This document shows, in pieces, positions 18,342 through 29,101 of a DNA stretch of 64,000 bases. The DNA is taken from NCBI RefSeq assembly GCF_901905185.1, contig NZ_CABFMQ020000001.1, positions 1-64,000 of the forward strand, written 5' to 3'. A program made the position numbers and the translations under genes. Each line of letters begins with the position of its first letter. Within the stretch, counting starts at the first letter, position 1. A model generated the notes under the pieces. That model was not told the origin of the DNA, searched no databases, and saw only the letters and a list, made by a program, of their open reading frames with translations. The DNA is from Methylocella tundrae (GTDB taxonomy: Bacteria > Pseudomonadota > Alphaproteobacteria > Rhizobiales > Beijerinckiaceae).

Positions 18342-20018
18342 TCATCGCGACGACGCCTCAGCCATCGCCGCGACAAGTTCATCCTGGCGGAAGGGCTTGG
18401 CGAGGCGCGGCAGAGCCTCGCCACCCATAGCAGGCAGCGGAAGCTCGGCGTAGCCGCTCGCCAGCAGAATGGGAACGTCGGGATATTTTTCGCGGACCGA
18501 GCGCGCGAGCTCCAGTCCCGTCATGCCGGGCATCGCGTAATCGGTGATGATGAGATCGGGCGAAGCTCCTGACTGCAGGATGCGCAGCGCCTCGGCGCCC
18601 GAATGCGCCACGATGACCGAATGGCCGAGATCCTCGAGGATCGACGCGGTTCCGGCGCTGACCAGAACGTCGTCGTCCACCAGCAAGACCGTGCAAGGCG
18701 CAAGCCGCAATTCGGGAGCCTTGCGCCCGTCTCCGCCAAAGCGTCTTTGCGTGCCGGGCTCAGCCTGCGGCAGCCAGAGGTCGACTGTCGTGCCGACCCC
18801 CACCTCGCTCGAGATCTCGATGGCGCCCCCGGACTGCGCCGCGAGGCCCTGAACCATCGAGAGGCCAAGGCCTGTTCCTTTGGTCGGCCCCTTGGTCGTA
18901 AAGAACGGGTCCGCCGCTTTTACGAGCGTCTCCGTATCCATGCCAAAGCCGGCATCGATGACGCTGATGCGGACATAAACCCCAGGGCTCATGCCTTTGC
19001 GCGCATTCTGAGCCGTGATGACTTCATTGGACGCGGCGATCATGATGGCGCCGCCGGAGGGCATCGCGTCGCGCGCATTGACCACGAGATTTAATAAAGC
19101 CAGCTCGAGCTGGTTGCCGTCGACCCTCGCCAGTTTGAGGTCCGGCGGCAGGCGCTTTTCGATCTGTACGCCGGGCCCCAACGCCCGCGTCAAAAGCTCC
19201 TCCATGCCGTGAATGAGCTGCGCGACATCGACGGCTTCCGGCTTCAGCTCCTGCCGCCGGGAGAAGGCAAGCAGACGCTGCGTCAGAGCCGCGCCGCGCT
19301 CGGCGCCTTGCATAGCGGTGTCGACGAGGCGTTTCATGCGCGCATCGTCAGGCAGCCTCTTCTTCAGAAGTTCGAGGCTTCCCATCACGGCGGTGAGCAG
19401 ATTGTTGAAATCATGCGCGACGCCGCCCGTGAGCTGCCCGATGGCGTCCATCTTCTGCGCCTCGAACAATTGCGCCAGCGCCCGCTCACGTTCATGCGTC
19501 CGCTCCTCGATGCGCTGCTCGAGGTCCTGATTGAGCCGTTTCAATTGCGCCGTCGAACGCTCGAGCGCGGCCGTGCGCTCCGCGACCCGTGCTTCGAGTT
19601 CTGCGTTCAGCCGCTCGAGCTGCCGCGTCTTTTGATGCAGTTCGGCGAAGACTTTGACCTTTGCGCGCAAGACCTCCGGAATGACGGGCACCGGCACATA
19701 GTCGACGGCGCCGGCCTCATAGCCGCGCAAAAGGTCCGGATCGGCAATCTGCACCGCCGACACGAAAATAATGGCGACGCGCTGAAACCTTGGATGTTCG
19801 CGGATCATGGCGGCGAGCTCGAAGCCGTTGAGTTCGGGCATGCACACGTCGATCAGAATCACCGCGATATCGGTCTTGAGAAGATGCTCGAACGCCTCCC
19901 GGGCTGAACCCGCCTTCACCAGATTCTCGTCGAGCTCGCCGAGGATCGCCTCATAGCTCAGAAGCTTTCCCGGCTGGTCGTCGACGAGAAGAATATTCAC
20001 TTTTTCCTTGGCGTCCAT
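18342..20018 (-). CDS. soluble hybrid histidine kinase with N- and C-terminal receiver domains
   Basis: This 558-residue protein has no membrane segment. Residues 7-125 form a receiver with [15 protein letters not shown] and phospho-acceptor Asp57 in [11 protein letters not shown]; the usual KP lysine position reads YVPVPVIPE, so that lysine is replaced. A coiled coil (about 130-205) leads to a kinase core with the histidine in [13 protein letters not shown] and ATP-binding GTGLGLSMV. The C-terminal receiver has [23 protein letters not shown] and RLAKPFRQ and looks complete. The start lies 14 bases after the stop of the giant kinase gene upstream; an in-frame ATG at 20048 would overlap that gene. 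The two probably form an operon and one signalling pathway. Confidence 0.9.
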   Translation of the reverse strand: MDAKEKVNILLVDDQPGKLLSYEAILGELDENLVKAGSAREAFEHLLKTDIAVILIDVCMPELNGFELAAMIREHPRFQRVAIIFVSAVQIADPDLLRGYEAGAVDYVPVPVIPEVLRAKVKVFAELHQKTRQLERLNAELEARVAERTAALERSTAQLKRLNQDLEQRIEERTHERERALAQLFEAQKMDAIGQLTGGVAHDFNNLLTAVMGSLELLKKRLPDDARMKRLVDTAMQGAERGAALTQRLLAFSRRQELKPEAVDVAQLIHGMEELLTRALGPGVQIEKRLPPDLKLARVDGNQLELALLNLVVNARDAMPSGGAIMIAASNEVITAQNARKGMSPGVYVRISVIDAGFGMDTETLVKAADPFFTTKGPTKGTGLGLSMVQGLAAQSGGAIEISSEVGVGTTVDLWLPQAEPGTQRRFGGDGRKAPELRLAPCTVLLVDDDVLVSAGTASILEDLGHSVIVAHSGAEALRILQSGASPDLIITDYAMPGMTGLELARSVREKYPDVPILLASGYAELPLPAMGGEALPRLAKPFRQDELVAAMAEASSR

Positions 20019-20032
20019 CGCGCTTCTTCCGC

Positions 20033-23000
20033 CTATCGATGCAGCCACATGCGCAGAACAGCGAGCAACTGTTCGGTGTCGACGGGTTTGGCGAGATAAT
20101 CCGACGCGCCGGCGTCAAGGCATTTCTCGCGATCGCCCTTCATCGCTCTCGCGGTCAGGGCGACGATCGGAAGACGCCGATGAGCGGCGTCGGCCCGCAC
20201 GCGCTGGATCGTCTCATAGCCATCCATGTCGGGCATCATAATGTCCATCAGCACGATCGCGATGCCGGGTGTTGATTCGATAATCGAAATCGCCTCGCTC
20301 CCATTGGTGGCGGTCAGAACCGTCATGCCTCGCCGCTCAAGAACGCCGCTCAAGGCGAAGATGTTGCGCGCGTCGTCGTCGACCAGCAAGACCGTTCGGC
20401 CGATAAGATCCTCATCCGAATCATGCAGCCGTTCAATCAGCGCCTGCTTCGCCGCCGGCAGGCGGGAGACGGCGCGATGCAGGAAAAGCGCCGTCTCATC
20501 CAGCAGCCTTTCCGGAGATTCCACACCTTTCACCATGATGCTTCGCGCGATGGAACGCAGCGCCGCATCGTCTTCAATCGAAAGTTCCCGGCCGGTCGAG
20601 ACGATGACCGGAACGCGCGAGAGAGCCATATCATCGCGCATCTCCTCCAGCACAGCAAAACCCGGCATGTCGGGCAGGGTCAGGTCGAGCACGACGCAAT
20701 CAATCGTCTGCTCCCGCAACATCGACAAGGCGTCGGCGCCGCTGCCCGTCGTCAGCATTTCGACATCGTCGCCACCGAGCAGTTCGGCCAGCGCAAGCTG
20801 CTCCGCCTCATTGGCCGCGACGATCAGAAGTGTTTTCCGCGGCCTGTCCGCGTAATCCTTCAGCCGCGCCATAGCGGCTTCAAGATCGTCAATGTCAAAA
20901 GGCTTTCTGACAAAGCCGAAGGCGCCGCGAGAGAGGCTGTGATGACGGTCGTCATCGGCCGTGATGATCTCGACCGGTATGTGGCGTGTGGCGAGGCTTT
21001 GCTTCAATTGTCTTAGAACGCTCCAGCCGAGCATGTCAGGCAGAAACACGTCGAGGACGATGGCGGACGGTTGGTGCTGCTCCGCCAGCGCCAGCGCCTC
21101 CGCGCCGCGCGCGGCGATGACGGCCTTGAAGCCGCGCTCATGTGCCAATTCCGTCAGGATGCGCGCGTTATGCGCCTCGTTTTCAATAATCAGCAAGACG
21201 GCGTCGCCGGGATCGATGCTGTTGCGGTCGTCGGCGGCTTGATCGGAGACGCTATCGGCGCGCGTTGGGGTCTCCGGCGAACTCGATTGAGCCGAGTCCG
21301 GACCGTCGAACCGCGAGGACACTTGCGGCGCGGCATAGGCCAACGGCAGATAGAGCGTAAAGACGCTGCCCTCGCCGGGGTTGCTGCGCAGTTGAATCTC
21401 TCCGCCGAGCAGATGCGCGAGATCGCGACTGATTGCAAGCCCCAGTCCGGTGCCGCCATATTTGCGGCTGGTTCCTGCGTCGGCCTGCTGAAACGCCTCA
21501 AATATGATCCTCTGCTTTTCCGGCGGGATGCCGATCCCCGTGTCCGAAACTTCAAAGGCGACGACGCCTTGCGCATGCTGCAGCGAGACGTTGTCCGCGC
21601 TCCAGCCTTGCGTCGCCGGGACGACCGTCAGCTTGACTCCGCCCGAGCCCGTAAATTTGAAAGCGTTGGAAAGCAGATTTTTCAAAATCTGCCGCAAACG
21701 CTTGACGTCGGTCACGATGCTGCGGCCGAGCCCCTGCGCGGTCTCGACCTCGAACGCCAGCTCCCGGCTTTCCGCCTCGTGCCGGAACGGCCGCGCGATC
21801 GTCTGAAGCAGATGCGCGAAGGAAATCTCTTCCGCATCGACAGAGACCGTTCCTGATTCGATTTTCGAGAGGTCGAGAATGTCGCTGATCAGGTTTAGGA
21901 GATCGGTGCCGGCGGCGTGGATCGTTCGGGCGTATTCGACCTGCTTTGCAGATAGATTGCCGTCGGCGTTGTCGCTGAGCTGCTGCCCAAGGATCAGTAT
22001 GCTGTTGAGAGGGGTGCGCAGCTCGTGGCTCATGTTCGCCAGAAACTCCGACTTGTATTTCGAGGTGAGCGCGAGTTCGCCGGCCTTTTCCTCCAGCGCG
22101 CGGCGGGCCTGCTCGATCTGTTGATTCTTCGCCTCGACCTCGATATTGCGCTCCTCGAGCTGTTGCGCCTTCAACTCCAGCTGCTCGTTGGTCTGTTGCA
22201 ATTCGGTTTGTTGCGACAACAATTCTGAGGCCAGCTGCTGCGATTGCTTCAACAGGCCTTCCGTCTGCATCGTCGCTTCGATGCTGTTCAGCACGATTCC
22301 GATGCCGCTCGTCAGTTGGTCGAGAAACGAAATCTGAAGCCCGGTAAAGGCGCTGAGGGAGGCGAGTTCGATGACCGCCTTGACCTGCCCTTCGAACAGA
22401 ATGGGCAGCACGATGGCGTTTTTGGGCGCCGCCCGAAAAAGCCCCGACCGGATCGGAATCACATTATCGGGCAAATCGGAAAGCAACAAGCGGCGCGCAT
22501 CCTTGGCGCATTGACCGATCAGCCCCTCGCCAAACTGAAGCCCGCGCGGATAATCGCCGCTTCCCTCGTCGGCATAGGCCGCAAGGAGCGTCAGCCAAGG
22601 CGCGCTTTCCCCGTCGACCTGATAGATCACGCCGTGCTGCGCGTCGATCAGCGAGGCGAGCTCGGACAACAGGAGCCGACCCACAGTGGTGAGATCGCGC
22701 TGGCCTTGCAGCAGGCTCGTGAAGCGCGCCAGATTTGTTTTCAGCCAGTCCTGCTCTGTGTTGCGGTCGGTTGTCAGCCGCAGGTTGCGGATCATCGTAT
22801 TGATGTTGTCTTTGAGTTCCGACACCTCGCCGCGCGCATCGACCTGGATGCTGCGCGTAAGATCGCCCTTCGTCACGGCGGTCGCGACTTCCGCGATGGC
22901 GCGCACCTGTGTCGTCAAATTCGCCGCGAGAAGGTTGACGTTGCCGGTCAGATCCTTCCAGGTTCCCGCCGCGCCCGGCACATTGGCCTGGCCGCCGAGC

Positions 23001-25501
23001 CGGCCCTCAACGCCGACCTCGCGCGCGACGCTCGTCACCTGATCGGCGAAAGTCGCCAGCGTATGCGTCATATTGTTGATCGTCTCGGCGAGCGCGGCGA
23101 CCTCTCCCTTGGAGGCGACGGTGAGATTCTGCTTCAGATCGCCGTTTGCGACCGCCGTCACTACCTTGACGATGCCGCGCACCTGCTCGGTGAGGTTCGC
23201 GGCCATGACGTTCACGGTGTCGGTCAGGTCCTTCCAGGTCCCGGCGACGCCCGGCACCTGCGCTTGCCCGCCGAGCTTGCCCTCGGTGCCGACTTCGCGC
23301 GCGACGCGCGTCACTTCGCCGGCGAAGGCGTTGAGCTGATCGACCATCGTATTGATGGTGTTCTTGAGCTCGAGGATTTCCCCCTTCACGTCGACGGTGA
23401 TCTTGCGCGACAGGTCGCCGCGCGCGACGGCGGTCGTCACCTCCGCTATGTTGCGCACCTGAGTCGTAAGGTTGGCCGCGAGTAGATTGACGTTGTCGGT
23501 CAGATCTTTCCATGTGCCAGCGACGCCGGGCACGACGGCCTGCCCGCCGAGCCGCCCGTCCGTGCCGACCTCGCGCGCGACGCGCGTCACTTCGCCCGCG
23601 AAGGAGCGGAGCTGGTCCACCATCGTGTTCAGCGTTTCCTTCAGCAGCAGGATTTCGCCGCGCACGTCGACGGTGATCTTGCGCGACAGATCGCCGTTGG
23701 CAATCGCGGTCGCGACGCCAGCGATATTGCGCACCTGATCCGTCAGATTGCCGGCCATTGAATTCACGTTGTCGGTGAGATCCTTCCAGGTTCCGGCGAC
23801 GCCCGGCACCTGCGCCTGACCGCCGAGTTTGCCTTCCGTGCCTACTTCGCGCGCGACGCGCGTCACTTCCCCTGCAAATCCGTTGAGCTGATCGACCATG
23901 GTGTTGATGGTGTTCTTCAGCTCCAGAATTTCGCCTTTGACGTCGACCGTGATCTTGCGCGAGAGATCGCCGCGGGCGACAGCGGTCGTGACTTCCGCGA
24001 CATTGCGCACCTGCGCCGTCAGATTCGACGCCATGGAGTTGACGTTCTCGGTCAAGTCCTTCCAGGTTCCGGCGACGCCCGGCACCTGCGCCTGTCCGCC
24101 GAGCTTGCCCTCGGTGCCGACTTCGCGCGCGACGCGCGTCACTTCGCCGGCGAAGCCGTTGAGCTGATCGACCATCGTGTTGATCGTCTCTTTCAGCTCC
24201 AGAATTTCGCCGCTGACATTGACGGTGATTTTTTTCGACAGGTCGCCGCTGGCCATGGCCATCGACACCGCCGCGATATTGCGGACCTGCGCCGTCAGGT
24301 TCGAGGCCATCGAGTTCACATTGTCGGTGAGGTCTTTCCAGGTTCCGGCCACTCCCGGCACCTGCGCCTGTCCGCCGAGGCGCCCTTCGGTGCCGACCTC
24401 GCGCGCGACGCGCGTCACTTCGCCGGCAAATCCATTGAGCTGATCGACCATTGTGTTCATGGTCTCTTTCAGCGCAAGGATTTCGCCGGAGACGTCCACC
24501 GTAATCTTGCGCGAAAGATCGCCGCGGGCGACAGCCGTCGTGACCTCTGCGATATTGCGCACTTGGGCCGTCAGATTGCCGCACATGGCGTTGACGGAGT
24601 CAGTCAGGTCCTTCCACGTTCCAGCGACGCCCGGAACGAGAGCCTGGCCGCCGAGCTTGCCCTCCGTGCCGACTTCCCTGGCGACGCGCGTCACCTCCGA
24701 TGCGAACGAGCGCAACTGATCGACCATGGTGTTGATCGCTTCTTTCAGCTGCAGGATTTCGCCCCGGACATCGACCGTGATCTTTTTGGACAGGTCGCCA
24801 TTTGCGACGGCGATGGTCACTTCAGCGATATTACGCACCTGCGCGGTCAGGTTCGAGGCCATTGAGTTGACGCTTTCGGTCAGATCCTTCCAGACGCCGG
24901 TCACCTCGCGAACCTGCGCCTGGCCGCCGAGCTTTCCGTCGGTGCCGACTTCGCGCGCGACGCGCGTCACTTCGGAGGTGAAGACGCTGAGCTGCGCGAT
25001 CATGGCGTTGACGATCGTCGCCGAGCGCAGGAACTCGCCTTGGAGGGGGCGGCCTTTGACGTCGAGGGGCATCGACTGGAGCAAGTCGCCCTTGGCGATC
25101 GCGGTGATGGTTTGCGTGACCGCCGTCGTTGGCCACAAGAGATCGTCGATCAGCGTATTGACCGAGCCTTCCATGTCGGACCAGGCGCCATCGCTCAGGC
25201 CAAAGCGAACGCGGGTCTCGGTGCGGCCTTCGCGGCCGACGGCTTGGCCGACGCGTTCGAGCTGCCGCGCTATCCGCTCATTGGCTCCGACGATATCGTT
25301 GAAGGCGTCGGCGATCTTGCCTTTGATGCCGGTTTCGTTGCGCGGCAGGCGCACGGAAAAATCGCCGCTTCGCATGGTCTGGAGCGCTTCGAGCAATTGA
25401 TCCAGAACGACGGAGCAGGCCGAAGCATCAAGATCCGCGCTCTTTCCAGTCAATTGTCCGGATTTAGCCTTGGCGTCCTCTTTTGAAAACATCCTCGACA
25501 T
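20033..25501 (-). CDS. giant soluble HAMP-repeat hybrid histidine kinase with three receivers
   Basis: This protein of about 1822 residues has no membrane helix. It starts with a HAMP-like region (about 20-175), followed by eight near-identical 92-residue HAMP-type units (177-912), each containing a form of [21 protein letters not shown] and [14 protein letters not shown]. Then come a GAF domain (about 930-1090), a glutamine-rich coiled coil (about 1095-1145), the kinase core with His1159 in [10 protein letters not shown] and [12 protein letters not shown], and three receivers with Asp1484, Asp1606 and Asp1753. Receiver 2 begins [11 protein letters not shown] and lacks the normal acidic pair; receiver 3 is canonical. 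The design resembles fungal group III osmosensing kinases. The ATG at 25501 follows GGGAG; 25528 and 25492 are alternatives. Confidence 0.92.
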   Translation of the reverse strand: MSRMFSKEDAKAKSGQLTGKSADLDASACSVVLDQLLEALQTMRSGDFSVRLPRNETGIKGKIADAFNDIVGANERIARQLERVGQAVGREGRTETRVRFGLSDGAWSDMEGSVNTLIDDLLWPTTAVTQTITAIAKGDLLQSMPLDVKGRPLQGEFLRSATIVNAMIAQLSVFTSEVTRVAREVGTDGKLGGQAQVREVTGVWKDLTESVNSMASNLTAQVRNIAEVTIAVANGDLSKKITVDVRGEILQLKEAINTMVDQLRSFASEVTRVAREVGTEGKLGGQALVPGVAGTWKDLTDSVNAMCGNLTAQVRNIAEVTTAVARGDLSRKITVDVSGEILALKETMNTMVDQLNGFAGEVTRVAREVGTEGRLGGQAQVPGVAGTWKDLTDNVNSMASNLTAQVRNIAAVSMAMASGDLSKKITVNVSGEILELKETINTMVDQLNGFAGEVTRVAREVGTEGKLGGQAQVPGVAGTWKDLTENVNSMASNLTAQVRNVAEVTTAVARGDLSRKITVDVKGEILELKNTINTMVDQLNGFAGEVTRVAREVGTEGKLGGQAQVPGVAGTWKDLTDNVNSMAGNLTDQVRNIAGVATAIANGDLSRKITVDVRGEILLLKETLNTMVDQLRSFAGEVTRVAREVGTDGRLGGQAVVPGVAGTWKDLTDNVNLLAANLTTQVRNIAEVTTAVARGDLSRKITVDVKGEILELKNTINTMVDQLNAFAGEVTRVAREVGTEGKLGGQAQVPGVAGTWKDLTDTVNVMAANLTEQVRGIVKVVTAVANGDLKQNLTVASKGEVAALAETINNMTHTLATFADQVTSVAREVGVEGRLGGQANVPGAAGTWKDLTGNVNLLAANLTTQVRAIAEVATAVTKGDLTRSIQVDARGEVSELKDNINTMIRNLRLTTDRNTEQDWLKTNLARFTSLLQGQRDLTTVGRLLLSELASLIDAQHGVIYQVDGESAPWLTLLAAYADEGSGDYPRGLQFGEGLIGQCAKDARRLLLSDLPDNVIPIRSGLFRAAPKNAIVLPILFEGQVKAVIELASLSAFTGLQISFLDQLTSGIGIVLNSIEATMQTEGLLKQSQQLASELLSQQTELQQTNEQLELKAQQLEERNIEVEAKNQQIEQARRALEEKAGELALTSKYKSEFLANMSHELRTPLNSILILGQQLSDNADGNLSAKQVEYARTIHAAGTDLLNLISDILDLSKIESGTVSVDAEEISFAHLLQTIARPFRHEAESRELAFEVETAQGLGRSIVTDVKRLRQILKNLLSNAFKFTGSGGVKLTVVPATQGWSADNVSLQHAQGVVAFEVSDTGIGIPPEKQRIIFEAFQQADAGTSRKYGGTGLGLAISRDLAHLLGGEIQLRSNPGEGSVFTLYLPLAYAAPQVSSRFDGPDSAQSSSPETPTRADSVSDQAADDRNSIDPGDAVLLIIENEAHNARILTELAHERGFKAVIAARGAEALALAEQHQPSAIVLDVFLPDMLGWSVLRQLKQSLATRHIPVEIITADDDRHHSLSRGAFGFVRKPFDIDDLEAAMARLKDYADRPRKTLLIVAANEAEQLALAELLGGDDVEMLTTGSGADALSMLREQTIDCVVLDLTLPDMPGFAVLEEMRDDMALSRVPVIVSTGRELSIEDDAALRSIARSIMVKGVESPERLLDETALFLHRAVSRLPAAKQALIERLHDSDEDLIGRTVLLVDDDARNIFALSGVLERRGMTVLTATNGSEAISIIESTPGIAIVLMDIMMPDMDGYETIQRVRADAAHRRLPIVALTARAMKGDREKCLDAGASDYLAKPVDTEQLLAVLRMWLHR
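22766..24973 (-). repeat. eight tandem 276-bp coding repeats (HAMP units)
   Basis: Unit starts, marked by the glutamate codon of the [10 protein letters not shown] motif ([11 protein letters not shown] in the last unit), lie at 24973, 24697, 24421, 24145, 23869, 23593, 23317 and 23041, exactly 276 bases apart. The middle units (2-6) are most alike and the first and last most diverged. The repeats are within one gene and are not intergenic. Confidence 0.93.
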
Positions 25502-25779
25502 GGTGGCGCTCCCGTCGTCTGCCAGCAATGGCTCAGCAGCGTCAAAGTCTTGACTGTCCGAATATCGCCATTGTGTCGCAGCTTTCCGAGGTCAGCAAGG
25601 CGCTTATGACCGCTCGCGCTCGCGCTCGGGGAGGGGAAAAATCGGGGTTCGGCCGCGGCAGCGCTCGCAAGCGCGAGGATGACGCTCGTCATGTGTCTGC
25701 CGCCGGCGCGGGATGAAGATGGCGCGTCACTCCGCCCCGCGCAGCTCGGGCTGAGCGGGAGGCGCAAAAATAGCGGCGC

Positions 25780-25806
25780 AAAAAGAGCGGCGAATGTCGC
25801 CGCTCT
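25780..25806 (-). terminator. rho-independent terminator of the catalase gene
   Basis: Read on the minus strand, AGAGCGGCGA pairs perfectly with TCGCCGCTCT around a CAT loop (25784-25806) and runs into five T residues (25780-25784). It begins 26 bases after the catalase stop codon and separates it from the giant kinase gene. The rest of the 330-base gap at 25502-25831 holds no gene I can support and presumably the kinase promoter. Confidence 0.9.
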
Positions 25807-25831
25807 GTTCACCTATCAGGCTTTTGTCGAA

Positions 25832-27289
25832 TCACTCCGCCGCGAGCTGAACCCCCTGCTTGGCCAAAGCGGAGCGGACGCCGTCGCCATAGGCTTTGTC
25901 CGCCTTGTCGAAATGCGCAAGCTGGCGGTCGATGATGAATGTCGGCACGCCGGCCATCGCCTCGGCGATGTTCTGGAAAAGCTGCGCTTTCTGCGAATCC
26001 GACATCAGGCGGAAGAGATTGCCGGGCTGCGTATAATCATCATTGCCTTCGCGATGATTGTAGCGCGCGGCGTCGCCCGAGATCGGCAGCGGCGGCTCTT
26101 CGGCGACATTGGTCTGAACCGGACCGTTGAAGGAGTTCGGCTCGTAATAAGCGTCGGGATTGTCTGAATAGTCGGACCGCATCGGACCGTCGAGGTGATA
26201 GGTGTTGACGGCGTTCTTCGGACGGTTGACCGGCAGCGATTCGTAATGGGTGCCGATCCGATAGCGATGCGCGTCGGCATAGGAGAATATGCGCGCCTGC
26301 AGCATTTTGTCGGGCGAGAAGCTGACGCCCGGCACGACATTGGAGGGCGAGAACGAGGATTGCTCGATTTCGGCGAAATAATTTTCCGGGTTCCGGTTGA
26401 GCTCGAGCACGCCGACCTCGATCAGCGGGAAATCCCCGTGCGGCCACACTTTTGTCAGGTCGAAAGGATTGAATGGCGTTCTATCGGCCTCCGCTTCCGT
26501 CATGATCTGAACGTAAAACCGCCATTTCGGGAAATCGCGCCGCTCGATCGACTCGAAAAGGTCGCGCTGCGCGCTTTCGCGGTCGGTGGCGACCACGGCT
26601 TCAGCCTCGCGATTGGTCCAGTTCTTGATGCCTTGCATCGATTTGAAGTGGAATTTAACCCAGTGTCGCTCATTTTGCGCGTTGATGAATGAGTAGGTAT
26701 GCGATCCAAAGCCATGCATGTGGCGCATGCCCTGAGGAAGGCCGCGATCCGACATCAAAATGGTGACCTGATGCAGGCTTTCCGGGCTCAGCGACCAGAA
26801 ATCCCACATCGCAGCCGGCGAGCGCATGTTGGTCTTCGGATGGCGCTTTTGCGTATGGATGAAGTCAGGAAATTTCAAGGGATCGCGGACGAAAAATACC
26901 GGGGTGTTGTTGCCGACGAGGTCCCAATTGCCTTCTTCGGTATAGAATTTCAGCGCAAAACCGCGCACGTCGCGCTCGGCGTCGGCCGCGCCGCGCTCGC
27001 CGGCGACGGTCGAGAAACGCGCCAGCATCTCCGTCTTCTTGCCAATTTCGGAGAACAGCCTGGCCTTGGTATAGCGCGTGATGTCATGCGTGACCGTCAG
27101 CGCGCCAAACGCGCCGACGCCCTTGGCGTGCACGGTGCGTTCGGGAATGCGTTCGCGATTTTGATGGGCGAGCTTTTCGAGAAGCTTGTAATCTTCCATC
27201 AGCACAGGGCCGCGCGGTCCTGCGGTGATGGAATTCTGATTGTCGGAGACCGGCGCGCCGCCGGTCGTGGTCAGGATCTTGTCGCTCAC
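25832..27289 (-). CDS. katA: monofunctional haem catalase
   Basis: This 485-residue enzyme splits hydrogen peroxide into water and oxygen. The catalytic His54 lies in [13 protein letters not shown], the active-site asparagine region reads [17 protein letters not shown], and the haem-ligand tyrosine is in [14 protein letters not shown]. The length fits the small-subunit clade. Translation starts at a GTG preceded by GAGGAG at eight bases. It has its own terminator and stands as a single-gene unit, divergent from an RND pump with 488 bases between them. Confidence 0.95.
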   Translation of the reverse strand: MSDKILTTTGGAPVSDNQNSITAGPRGPVLMEDYKLLEKLAHQNRERIPERTVHAKGVGAFGALTVTHDITRYTKARLFSEIGKKTEMLARFSTVAGERGAADAERDVRGFALKFYTEEGNWDLVGNNTPVFFVRDPLKFPDFIHTQKRHPKTNMRSPAAMWDFWSLSPESLHQVTILMSDRGLPQGMRHMHGFGSHTYSFINAQNERHWVKFHFKSMQGIKNWTNREAEAVVATDRESAQRDLFESIERRDFPKWRFYVQIMTEAEADRTPFNPFDLTKVWPHGDFPLIEVGVLELNRNPENYFAEIEQSSFSPSNVVPGVSFSPDKMLQARIFSYADAHRYRIGTHYESLPVNRPKNAVNTYHLDGPMRSDYSDNPDAYYEPNSFNGPVQTNVAEEPPLPISGDAARYNHREGNDDYTQPGNLFRLMSDSQKAQLFQNIAEAMAGVPTFIIDRQLAHFDKADKAYGDGVRSALAKQGVQLAAE

Positions 27290-27777
27290 AGGCTAACTCC
27301 TCAGTTGATGGAAACTAGGCTATAGAGGACGGCTCTCGGCGTCGAAGTGGTTGTCTCGATAGTCTTCATTGCCGCGGTCTATGGTCCGCGCCGCCGTGTA
27401 GACGGCGGTCCTTGCATGGAGCGGCAATGCGCGCCGCCCCTTTCCGGGCTCTCCGGCAAGGGTCAAGATAGTCCCTCGGTCTGCTGCATATTGTCGCGTT
27501 GGACGGCTTCCGGCAAGCACGATTGCAGCGCCCCGCGCATAGCCCCAGCTCCGGAAATGGTTGAACTTGCATATTGCAATCAACTGCATAATTTGCTTTG
27601 TTGGCGTTCAAACTGGCGCTTTCGACGCGAGGGCCAGAAGCCGGACCGCGATGCAACCGGCTGAGATCTGCGCCGCCAACGCCACGTCTTTCAAACCGCC
27701 GTGAATAAGCTTAATGGCGCCGCTCTTGCCAGATAGGCTGGCGCCGCTCGTTCATGACAGGGTCCTTGGAGTTTCAC
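27290..27777. other. 488-base divergent promoter region of catalase and RND pump
   Basis: No open frame here has a convincing ribosome site or family. The region presumably contains the promoters of katA (leftward) and the efflux pump (rightward). Its right part, about 27560-27620, is locally AT-rich and contains the palindrome listed separately. No regulator gene adjoins, so control of either unit is unresolved. Confidence 0.55.
27567..27579. promoter_or_regulatory. candidate operator upstream of the RND pump
   Basis: The 13-base sequence TTGCATATTGCAA has perfect 5-base half-sites, TTGCA and TGCAA, around TAT. A related TGCATAATTTGC follows after six bases. The short AT-rich tract in otherwise GC-rich DNA is typical of a regulator site. 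Which protein binds, if any, is unknown. Confidence 0.35.
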
Positions 27778-28965
27778 ATGCGGGGCATTCGGTTTTCAGT
27801 TTCTCCTTTTGCGCGCGCGATCATCGTCTGCGGCGTCATCGCGGGGGCTCTCGCGGTCCCGCGAGGAGCCTTCGCAGAGGGACCGCCGCCGCCAGCCGTC
27901 ACGGTCGCGCATCCGCTGGCCAAATCGGTGCCGCGCTGGGACGAATATACCGGCCGGTTCGAGCCGCTTCAGCAGGTCGAGGTGCGCCCGCGCGTATCGG
28001 GGGCGGTCGATACGATCAACTTCGTCGACGGCCAGATCGTCAAGACGGGAGATCTGCTTTTCGTCATCGACCCGAGGCCCTATCAGATCGCCGTCGATAG
28101 CGCGAAAGCCGACGTCGCCAAAGCGCAGGCGCAAGTCGAAGTCGCCGCCAATGACGTGACGCGGGCGCAGCAGCTGGCCGAGACCCGGGCGATCACCTTG
28201 CGCGACGTCGATCAGCGCAAAGCCACTCTCGATGTCGCCCGGGCTCAGCAGCTCAGCGCGGAAGCCGCGCTGCACAACGCCGAACTCAATCTCGAATGGA
28301 CGCAGGTGCGCGCGCCGATACCCGGCCGCGTCTCTGACCATAAGATCGACATCGGCAATCTGGTGCAGGGCGGCCAGTCGGGGGCGACCCTGCTCACGAC
28401 CATCGTGACGCTCGACCCGATCCATTTCGTGTTCGACGCGTCGGAGGCTGACTACATCCGCTATGCCCGCCTCGCCACTGCGAAGGAGAGGCCTTCGTCG
28501 CGGCAATTCAAAAATCCCGTCATGGTCCGCCTCGCCGATGAAGCCGACTGGAGCCATAGCCACGCGGGCGTCATGGACTTCGTCGACAATCAGCTCAACG
28601 CCCGCGCCGGCATCATTCGCGGCCGCGCCATCTTTGAAAACAAGGATCTGTTCCTCCTGCCCGGCACCTTCGGGCGGCTGCGGCTGTTCGGCGGCAACAT
28701 CAATGCGCTGCTGATTCCCGATTCGACGATAGCGTCGGATCAGGCGAGCAAGATCGTTTTGACGGTCAACGCCGACAACAAGGTCGTGCCAAAAACGGTG
28801 ACGCTCGGCGCCATGTATCAGGGTTTGCGCGTCATTCTCGCCGGGCTCTCCGAGAACGACCGCGTCGTCATCGAAGGCATCGCCAACCCCTTTGTGCGGC
28901 CGGGGGCGGTGGTCGCTCCGAAGGAGGGCGCGATCACCCTTCCGGCGGAGGCGGCCTCGAACTGA
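27778..28965 (+). CDS. RND efflux periplasmic adaptor (membrane fusion protein), pump 1
   Basis: This 395-residue protein links an inner-membrane RND pump to an outer-membrane channel. A signal sequence (about 1-35, ending in AFAEG) is followed by the adaptor signature WDEYTGRFEPLQQVEVRPRVSG, a lipoyl-like half (ILFVIDPRPYQ-type LLFVIDPRPYQ), a helical hairpin, and the second lipoyl half VRAPIPGRVSDHKID. The start follows GGAG by six bases; an upstream ATG at 27754 lacks one. The permease gene follows after 136 bases on the same strand. It is AcrA/MexE-like by layout. Confidence 0.92.
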   Translation: MRGIRFSVSPFARAIIVCGVIAGALAVPRGAFAEGPPPPAVTVAHPLAKSVPRWDEYTGRFEPLQQVEVRPRVSGAVDTINFVDGQIVKTGDLLFVIDPRPYQIAVDSAKADVAKAQAQVEVAANDVTRAQQLAETRAITLRDVDQRKATLDVARAQQLSAEAALHNAELNLEWTQVRAPIPGRVSDHKIDIGNLVQGGQSGATLLTTIVTLDPIHFVFDASEADYIRYARLATAKERPSSRQFKNPVMVRLADEADWSHSHAGVMDFVDNQLNARAGIIRGRAIFENKDLFLLPGTFGRLRLFGGNINALLIPDSTIASDQASKIVLTVNADNKVVPKTVTLGAMYQGLRVILAGLSENDRVVIEGIANPFVRPGAVVAPKEGAITLPAEAASN

Positions 28966-29049
28966 TGATCGAGTCTTGGTGATCGAGGCCTGACGAAGCG
29001 AAGCGCATGGCGGCTCGCTTCGGAGGAAATGCGGCAACATTGAAGGACG

Positions 29050-29078
29050 AGAGCATTTTTCCGACCGGAGAAGGCTCT
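29050..29078. repeat. GAGC-ended hairpin between RND adaptor and permease genes
   Basis: AGAGC (29050-29054) pairs with GCTCT (29074-29078), and TTTCC with a nearly matching GGAGA inside. The outer bases match the ends of the kdpB-kdpC element, suggesting the same family in a short form. It may tune relative expression of adaptor and permease. I see no tract of T residues after it. Confidence 0.45.
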
Positions 29079-29101
29079 GGCGTCAGCGGGCAAGGACGAC
29101 C

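Noticed and set aside
23007..24584. 525-codon frame on the minus strand within the repeat region
   Set aside because: It is the same repeat DNA read out of frame, producing arginine-rich repeats; the in-frame kinase explains the region.
22766..24973. Regular DNA repeats that might be read as a CRISPR array or satellite
   Set aside because: The period of 276 bases is a multiple of three inside one open frame, and each unit encodes the same HAMP-type domain. There are no spacers and no cas genes.
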